Positions 55,566 to 64,000 of a stretch of 64,000 nt of DNA are shown piece by piece. A program made the position numbers and the translations under genes. Positions within the stretch are counted from its first letter, which is position 1. Every line of letters begins with the position of its first letter. The stretch comes from Antedon mediterranea (taxonomy: Eukaryota; Echinodermata; Crinoidea; Comatulida; Antedonidae): NCBI RefSeq assembly GCF_964355755.1, contig NC_092677.1, forward strand, positions 17,642,101-17,706,100, read 5' to 3'. The notes below the pieces were generated by a model. That model searched no databases and was not told where the DNA came from. It was given only the letters and a program-made list of their open reading frames with translations.

Positions 55566-58500
55566 AACGCTACCATACTTGAAGGTGAACAGCACAGCAA
55601 CATAGGTTTAAACTAAAGTGGGTCCGGGTCAGCTAGTGTCATTTCAAATTTTCATTGAGTGTAGGGGATGAAATGTACCCATGTTTAAATTTCGGCATCA
55701 TGATAATGTCCAGTAAACAAGGCCACATGTTAACCTTTCTCAACAAGATGATAGGAAATTATTGCAGACTAGGGAATAAAACATATTAAGGAAGAGCATT
55801 AAAAAAAACTCTAATCTAGTGTTTCCTAATTTGTAAGGACCAGGGATAGTCATCCCTTAGGAGTTAATTCCTGGTGGAATTTTAGAAGCCAGAGTGTCTA
55901 GGGTCAGAGTAATGACCAATTGACGGACAATGAAAAATGTCAACAAATGTGTAGTTATTTGGAGCCATAAACAATGTTTATCAAAGTATTAAACAAGATG
56001 TTGAATGGTTATTGATAGATGTACTTTTGTTCATTTGTATCTGGACAGTCACCAAGTTTTGACATCTTGCAAGATTTGTTACCTAAATCCCCAATCCCTA
56101 CAGTTTTTAGATCTAAATTTAAGGTCACAAACTACATTTAATGTAAAAATAAATACTATTAGGGTCTTATTGAGATAACTTTTTTTGTCTTTAAGTTTAA
56201 ACGGTTAAAAATGTAAAAAAGATTCTAATAATATAGGCGGCCCGCTTGGATCAAAATCAGTCTGCATTATTTTGTGTTGCATCTACAAGTTGCATAGCGT
56301 TTAAATGCAATCATTTGGGCAATTTTTAACCATTATTTTAAGAATGACGGTTATTTAACATTTGTCTTGCAGAATCTGACTCTTATTTTGAAAAACCAGT
56401 CGGACAGTGCCAGGTGGTGAAATCCTGAAATGGTGCTGCTACCATAGTTTAAAAGCTAACAAGGGTCTACAAATCTAATTGCATTAACAAGATTTGTTCT
56501 CATTGCAAACTTACATAGATTAACAAATCATAGGATTTAACTAAAGGATTTGGCTTTATCCCAGGCCTAGCTGGTGGATTACATTTTGCAGCTGATTACA
56601 GCATTCCTGTCTCTGAACAAACTCTTGCAATAAATCTATCAAATACCCAAACCATGTAAGTGCAGAACTAATAAATTGTCAAGTTCACAAGTTTTAAACA
56701 GAATAAAATGTTTCTTTATATGCATTAAAACATTTAATGATTGGTCTGATTATAAACAGTAAAGTGCGAACACATGGTCTGCGGTTATTGACGTTGTTTA
56801 ACGAATTTGGTAAACCGACCGGTCTGCGGGTTTTAAAATGCCGATCAAGTTTCGTAAACTGAGCAATTAACTTTTCACAGTCTTTGATTTATTTCAAAAT
56901 TCTTTGCAGCAATATCTGATTAAATTACATTGTATAATACATAATAAAGACGTAAACAAAGCATATAAACTAGATTCGATAACCACGTGATTATTTTTTA
57001 ATAACGTAATACACTTTCTGCCTCATCCACACAGTCAAAAACTTATTTTTAAGTCTAATGTCAACACAGAGCACACTGGTTTGGAGTTTTTTTACATTTA
57101 ATGTTTTTAATACATTCAAATAACAATTTTTTTATAACAAATTAAATATATGTACTGTATTTTCTCAATTTTAAAATTTTAAGCAATTTTTATATGTTGT
57201 ATATCTGGTAGTATAATGTAATTTTTACTGTTTTAATGTTTAAAAAAAATTATATTATATTTTGAATTTCATTTTAAACTGTGATCATTTCTTGCCCTCT
57301 CAGACTTTTGTATTTAATGAATAATAAAGAAATAAAATGAAATGAAATGAAATACCTCTAATGCTGTGACATACCACCTACTCAATATCCAACCTGTATC
57401 TAGGGTCAATACATTTTTAAATAAAGATTTTAACAATAGTTATTTAATTATAGATTAAAATAGTTTTTAAAAATTATTTTTGAAAGATTATGAAACCATG
57501 ACAATATGTTTGGAACCAGTTTTGATATCGCATGCCGCAGATTTAATTTAAGCTGTGAAGCATTTTTTATAAAAGACCATAATTACCGAATGGCCCTACT
57601 TGGAGTTATTATGGCTTAGTTACTATCGCATTGGGTCCAATGGGCTTTAAAACTTTAATCTTAAACAAACATGGGCATGTAGCGACTAGTAGTACCAAAT
57701 GAGGTTATATTTTTAGTAAGAACTACATACAGATTTACTGTAAGCTGAACTGTTTTACATTGTTTGCAGAAATTCTTAGAAGTACCAATACTTTGAGATG
57801 AAGAATTCTTAAAGTGACAAACTTTCCGAGTCTATCCCTTATCCAGAAAACTCACATCATATGTAATAATCACCAAAAGCTTAGATCATTATTTTTTTAA
57901 ATATCAATTAAAATGTTAACAAATGATAAATTAATAAATATCTACAATATCTGCAAGATGAGTTTCATTGACAATTTTTATTGGTAATATGCACCTTCAT
58001 TTTATAAAAGCATAACAAGTTTGCAAAAAGTGCTACCATTTCAATGAATAACAAACTCTACTGTACATGATCATAGATTTATTATGATAAAAGTTGATAG
58101 ACAATGTCAGTCAATACATTCTTCTTTTTTTTGTCATTTTGCTAATGAATGCATTGCTGAATTGGAACGAAGAAAAGTGAAGGAGGAGAGAAAAGCTAAA
58201 GGCAGTTGGTCCTAACAAAAGATTTATAAAAATCACTTTTACTAGGACTAATACGAAAATCACCTTTAATGACTACAAAGGGATAGAAAATAAAAACCTT
58301 ACTTTACAATAATGAAAAAAAAGATTAAAACAACTCATTCTTGAAATGTTTGTTCTTTTGATTCTCTGTACTAATGTATAATACAGTATGTTTGACCATC
58401 CTGCCCAAAGCAGAAAAATATGTTAACAAATCATTGAAAGCATAATGTCTGGATGATGAAAATGTTTCAAGGGAGAGAGAGAGAGCTATGTTTTATATTG

Positions 58501-61500
58501 ATCTTGGAATAAAAATGTCAATAAATGGAAAAAATGAATATATACTGTAATACACAGATACAACTGACAATCAACTGCACTAAAATCAAAGGACAACCAA
58601 TGTTAAGCAACAGGTGATAACATGAGTTTTAGTGTTTGGTCAGTATCAAGCGGTACACCCATGCCCAGGCAGCTCAGGAAATGAATTTAACAAGCATACA
58701 TATGTAAATACCCAAAATACATGACCCCAATGGGGCTTCCAATTCCCTAGGCACTGGGCTAGAACAACTCAATTTTCCTTGATTTTATAGGAACTAGGGT
58801 ACTACATAAACTTATGCATGACCCAGGCTTCTATGCCTCGAATTTGGCCTAGGGTAGAAAATTGAATTTTTTTTTCTTCTAAAGAAGACTTCCAGAGAGT
58901 GGGTACTGTAGATCAAATATGACATTTTTCGCTCATTAGACCCTATTTGCTCTCCTTCTTTAAAAATTACAAATATGGGAGCAACCTTGATGACAAACTA
59001 GGGCATTCAAGTCCATGCCAGTACGAGGGTTTGAAGCAGTGCAGCGTCCTTTTAAAAGTTGTAATGGAAGTGATGGTAAATAAGCCTAACTAGCTTGATG
59101 ATTTTTTCTTATTTTTTGTAAAATCGATTTTTTGGCTAAAGGTTTGACTTTTCAATTACCATGAATGAGGAAAATTACTTTTCCCTGATAATGTTGTTTT
59201 TCATGTTTGTCTTGTACCGGTCTCTAATAATATATAATCTGACTAGATATGACATAGTTAATTTGTCCATGTATCTCCCCACTGAATATATATTTTATAG
59301 TTCTGTTTTTTTTCTGAACAACTAAAATTCAGTTCTCTTTAAAATAGATGTAATTGATGTTCAGATATGATATGTTGGTATGCCAACGCTCATGTTTAGC
59401 ATGAACACTTCCTTGTACAGTTCACAGGGCCAATGTTGTTGTATTTATGCAATGCCAATCACATGACAACAATATTTAGGGTTTAAACGAAAACAAAGAA
59501 CAGGGTTTATGGAATGGGAAGAGCATAGCAGCTGACTGAGGGGTCTACAAGGATTACAACACTATGAATTTACCCTAGGCCTATATTAAACTTACTTAGA
59601 TATGAAAATATATAGTTAAGTTACAATATTTCTTTTTATGAACACAATTTTTTCTGCCAAAATACTGTATTTATATTGAATGTTTTTGGCAGCAAAAACA
59701 AGCTCTAAGTTGAAGGCAGTCAATCATTAATTTTATAGTAAAATAGATTGAATGCCTAATAAAATTAAGAAAACAATTAAAAACATTTAATTTATTATAC
59801 TTTTTATTTTAAAAATTTACAATAAAGCATAAATGATTGATTGACCAGCAGGCAAGGGATAGTTGCTGTAGCCTTAAACTTTTATACCTCATTCCTTATA
59901 ATTTCATTTTCACATTATTCTTAATTGCAAAAATCGCAACTGTCGTACATTTTTTAGTTGTACTAAAAATTTTCTTGACATCTTAAAATGAATTTCTTGA
60001 CATATTTATTAGATGTTACCGGTCACAAATCTCAAAGCGCTCACACAAATTATACAATGTTTTGTCTGTTTTACAACAACAGACCCCACAAATACATTTA
60101 TTAAGGGTATTATCAGATATGATCATATTTTAATTTGATAGCATTACGCTGACCATACATCACAGGAACCCTGCAGAATACATTGATGAAATGTTAATAG
60201 TATAAAATGGGTTTGTCTCCCAAAAGAGATGGTATATTGGCCAAAAACACTTAACATTGCCATGCTTGTACAATTAATGCGTCTTTGTACTTCTATACAA
60301 GAATCTATTGCAATAGTAAAAAAACATCCCTTAGGAATCAACAGAAAGGAACTTGTGTTGGGGTTCAGTAAAAATGGAAACAACACTTTCTAGCTGTTAT
60401 GTCCAACATATTAACGATGGTGTGTCGTTATAAATCAAACAGCAAATAAAATCAACAGAAGCATCAATCATGGTCCCTTGATATGCATCACTGGTCCGCC
60501 AGTAGTAAGTTCTTACATGTACAAATGGCCTAAAGAACATGTGTTGTTCTAGCCTGGCGACAAAACGTCTCTGTCTTGGATGGGCAGACACAGGGTTTTG
60601 AACAGGCTCGTAAAAACAACAGTGAAGTAAACCTCATAAAATAAAAAAGTAGAAATATATAGTCGGATATGAAGGCTTGATTTGTAAGACTTTTACATAA
60701 GTAACTATGACCTGTTTACATGTTATGGGTCACATAAATATCAATTGCTTATGCCAATGATTTATGGTATCCATGGAAACAAAATTCCTGGTAAAAAAGG
60801 CTACCCTTTTGTATGGTTTAAATATATATTTTATCTAATTTTTAATGATTATAAAAGTGCTTACAATCTCGACTTTTATTTCTGTTGTCTAGTTGGTGTC
60901 CATGCTTAATATTTCCCTTGAGGGGAGAGAATAACCTAGATAAAACTTTAAGGTCAGTACAAATAGCAGATTTGTAAAACTTAAATATGAATATCTGATA
61001 TATATGATAGGATCACCAGAAAATTATAAATCAGATTGTTAACACTTATAACTAATAAAAGTGACAAAAATGTAAGCAATAAAAATACATCACTAAAAAT
61101 GCTATTAAAATGTTATTTATATGTAACAGAATAAATTCTCATATAAGTATGATTGATATGGTTTAAATGAATATTGTACTATTTTAAACATAGAAAATCA
61201 GAATAAAATTTGTGTTTGCTTTTTCTCGTTTTGCTAGAAAAAAACCATGTATATATATTTTTTAATTTAGGAGAAAATATTTCACCAAAAATATAAACCT
61301 ACAGTTCAAAAATTTAATTTATAGAAATAGTGCAGAGTTAGAATGTACTTTATGGTATCAGTTGATTGATTCATACTACTATCAAACATTTACATGAAAA
61401 AATTTCACTCATTTTTTTTATTACTAGAATTACTGTATATTAATATCAGTTTACTCATTTTAATAAGGTTTTACAAAGGTCATTAATGCTTTTATCATTC

Positions 61501-62890
61501 TATGACCATTCACCATAAAAAACTTTGTTTCATGTTTTTGTTTTGTCATGGCAACAGCCCCAAAATAAACAGTGTCAGGGCAAATAAAAAATAGATTCAA
61601 ACTGAAAAAAACCTGGACAAATTAAATCTGTGAAAACTCAAACATTTAATTACGTCAAAATATGCGCGCGGAAATTGGATGGATGGATGTATGCTATCCT
61701 ATGTGTTGTGTATAGTATTGAATTTTGTTTATCAATATAATATAATATGTATAGGATAAAATATAGTATATAGCATTTCATGTTTAGCTAATAGCCAAAA
61801 GTAAAGCCCCTCATCCAAAAAAAAAAACAAAACTCTCTAGATTTCTTAAGTATGATAGGAAAATTCTGTATTTGCACCACATGTTTTCACATCCTCTTGG
61901 AATCACAGACAATAAGCTAACCCTTCACTAAATGTGAAACATAGGAGATGTTGTATTTATTATACAACATTTTCTTAAGATACTTAGGAAATATTGTCGT
62001 AAGATACAGCACTGAGAATCGAGTGAAAAAAGTGTCAAATCTCTAAGGTAAAACTAAAAAATTGGGTTTTTTTTTTTTTACCAATAGTGATTCTCACAAA
62101 AACATCAGTTTTTATCTAAAAGGTGAAATACAATTACATTGCATTGTCTGATGTATTATTAACAGTATTTTTTTACAAGCACATGTACTAGTGTTTTGGA
62201 AGTACTCTAAAATTATTATTATTTTTTTTTTTTTTGGAAGAGTACAAAAATACTTTTACTACACGATTTTAAACTATATAACATGTTTATGTGTACAGCC
62301 TTGAAGTAAAATCTAATAAACTATTAACTAGTTCATTCACTTTCAATAATCATAAATTATGGTTTTCTACCAATTAAAATTACATACAGGACTATAACTT
62401 GTCTTTGGTTTAGGTATAATTCACTTCTAAAACATTTGCCATCCACATAAAAAATAATAAATGTATTAAGACACAACAACATGGTTTATGAACTTTTTAG
62501 ATTTTGTAACCAATTGTGGCCAATAGTTGAAAAGTGTACTTGTGTAAAAAACGAGGTTTTCTGATTAACTAAGACACTGTAAAACACAGTGAACATTGTA
62601 AGTAGCTGCGGTTTGGCCACCATGAAAAAGAGATTTGGCTTCTTGCAAACCAATAATTCATATTATTAACAAGGACCATTGAATAAAATCTAATTATGCT
62701 GAACTGTAAGGAAACTATTTATGAAACTTAATACTAATTTGATTTGCTATGACCTGACCCAAAATAGGAACATGAATGTTAAAAGTATTGTGTGTTCTGC
62801 TATATCGAAATACACATCCATGTGTAGTTATTAATACATTTATAGTATCAGAAATGTCAATATATTATTGAAAAGATGTTTGCATACGCG
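55566..62890. other. Non-coding DNA, nothing firmly recognised
   Basis: Long AT-rich stretch. An island at about 60,150-60,610 has somewhat higher GC and open minus-strand frames, but no splice-bounded exon or known domain. Simple repeats include (ga)n near 58,465. Confidence 0.4.
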
Positions 62891-62904
62891 CCTACCCATA
62901 TAAT

Positions 62905-63197
62905 CACACAGGGAGGTCCTCTGCTCTTTTTAAATAGTGTAAAAAGTTCTTTAACATGTGTGTGTACACCGAACCAACGGCTTTACATCCCATCTGAAGG
63001 ACAAGGCAATGTAACTAAAGAATCTTGGATAAAATGTGGCAAAAACAGGCTCAAATCCTTTATCATTACACCATCACTGTCTGGTTTATATAGCACTACA
63101 CTAGATATTCAGACGTTCTCTCATCCATCCTGTCCAAACGTTGCTTAACTTCGGTGACCTGACTAAACAGTGTTTTAACTCAGTATGGCCATATAGC
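62905..63197 (-). mobile_element. SINE with 5S rRNA-derived head
   Basis: On the minus strand the head (63,197 to about 63,085) follows the 5S rRNA order. It starts gctatatggccatact, like the 5S start 'gcc.acggccatacc'. Next is gtcaccgaagttaagcaacg, the 5S internal promoter box A region. Then aggatggatgagagaacgtc, tgaatat and gtgtagtgc match the 5S box C region and 3' end. The body then has gatgggatgtaaagccgttg, ggtgtacac, catgttaaagaac and aaagagcagagg, similar to the core of the tRNA-headed SINE at 15 kb. 5S-headed (SINE3-type) elements are known in vertebrates and invertebrates. Short open frames here are spurious. Confidence 0.8.
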
Positions 63198-63199
63198 AA

Positions 63200-64000
63200 A
63201 TGGCACACATTGAATGCGGCGCTGTGCTGATCAAAATTTTGTTTCAATTAGCTTGAACAAAATTATTCGGTCCCAAATTTGGGTCTAGAAGATAATTGAA
63301 AATTGTTGGCCTTGATTTGTACAAAGTATCTTCTAAAACATGCTAACTGGGTAGTAAAACTTTACATAAACCACCTCAAAGGTACTCGCATTGCCTTAAG
63401 CTATAGATATTTTGTTATATCCTTTACAAACAAGAACAATTTAAATTAGTTAATTTTTTGTTTTGTCAAAAATCACAAGATAATTAGAAAACACAGACTC
63501 CATTCTTTCCCACATAGTAACATCCAGTATTCTCCCATTCCAATTATAAAGGAAATTAATGAATAAAAATGTTTTAATTAGTAGTCAATAAATGTTCGTT
63601 AATTATGTGAAATAAGTAGTCTTGTTAGGCATTGATTGAGTCATGTTTGACCTTTGAATCATATGCGACCTTGATGTGATTGGTCAAGTCACATGTTAAT
63701 CAATGTTTAATCATTATTATAATCAGACTTAACAATGACCATACATCTTTATGTTAAAATATTGAAAATATGACTCACTGGTTTTGGTATTTAATTAAGT
63801 TCGAGATCATGACATCATACTTTATGTTTAGTATTAAAAAAGTACTTAATTGTATGTGCTATCATAAAGTTGAAAATATTTTATGGTAGTATAAGGCATG
63901 GTTTTGCAGGGTATCCGGCATGAATAGTCTCTCCCCCACCCCTGTCGGGCATATAATTCCTCTGCCAGGGAAATTCTTAAACCATCATTGAACCAGGCTT
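63200..64000. other. Non-coding DNA, nothing recognised
   Basis: AT-rich flank with no coding or structured feature that I can support. The last 90 bases are GC-richer but too short to interpret. Confidence 0.4.

Noticed and set aside
62876-63162. Plus-strand 90-codon frame and a minus-strand coiled-coil-like end (TEVKQRLDRMDERTSEYLV)
   Set aside because: Both lie within the 5S rRNA-headed SINE. The coiled-coil-like peptide is a translation of conserved 5S promoter sequence.
1-64000. CRISPR arrays, bacterial operons, integrases or phage modules
   Set aside because: The tandem repeats lack CRISPR spacer structure, and spliced genes, LINEs and SINEs show that the DNA is eukaryotic nuclear.

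Overview
This is an AT-rich, intron-rich, repeat-dense animal genome segment. Short exons are flanked by canonical GT/AG sites and separated by kilobase introns. There are Jockey-superfamily LINEs, Pol III SINEs, MITEs and many satellites. A marine invertebrate, possibly an echinoderm, fits the repeat types, but the sequence does not prove the clade.

Layout. (1) 1-6561, plus strand: the last eight exons of an RPGRIP1L-type ciliary transition-zone gene, ending in the RPGR-interacting C2 domain, with a long 3' flank. (2) About 7.1-17.4 kb: a repeat block holding MITEs, a 24-bp minisatellite of more than 100 units, an array of hairpin-forming units split by a Harbinger-like element, a tRNA-headed SINE, and a 23-bp GTTAAC-centred array. 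(3) 19.9 kb: a hammerhead ribozyme inside a TA tract. (4) 21.8-39.3 kb, minus strand: several exon candidates of an unidentified gene, or alternative 3' ends of the next gene. The same interval carries a 1.09-kb tandem duplication broken by a LINE that itself contains an L2 element, a perfect 70-bp palindrome around a tRNA-like gene, and a second identical hammerhead. (5) 44.7-47.0 kb, minus strand: the C-terminal exons of a SOWAH (sosondowah) ankyrin-repeat gene, including a 6-nt microexon. (6) 38.0-38.6 and 47.7-50.3 kb: two foldback transposons with 6-bp target duplications. (7) 50.8-51.4 kb: an AACCGGTT array with 84-bp higher-order periodicity. (8) 51.4-62.9 kb: mostly featureless DNA. 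(9) 62.9-63.2 kb: a SINE with a 5S rRNA-derived head whose core resembles that of the tRNA-headed SINE at 15 kb.

Only two genes are recognised by family. They are transcribed toward each other and nothing suggests a functional link. Most of the window is a record of mobile-element and satellite activity. The most notable items are the two hammerheads, the palindrome-embedded tRNA, the foldback pair, the two-headed SINE core and the microexons. I found no operon-like or defence-type system.
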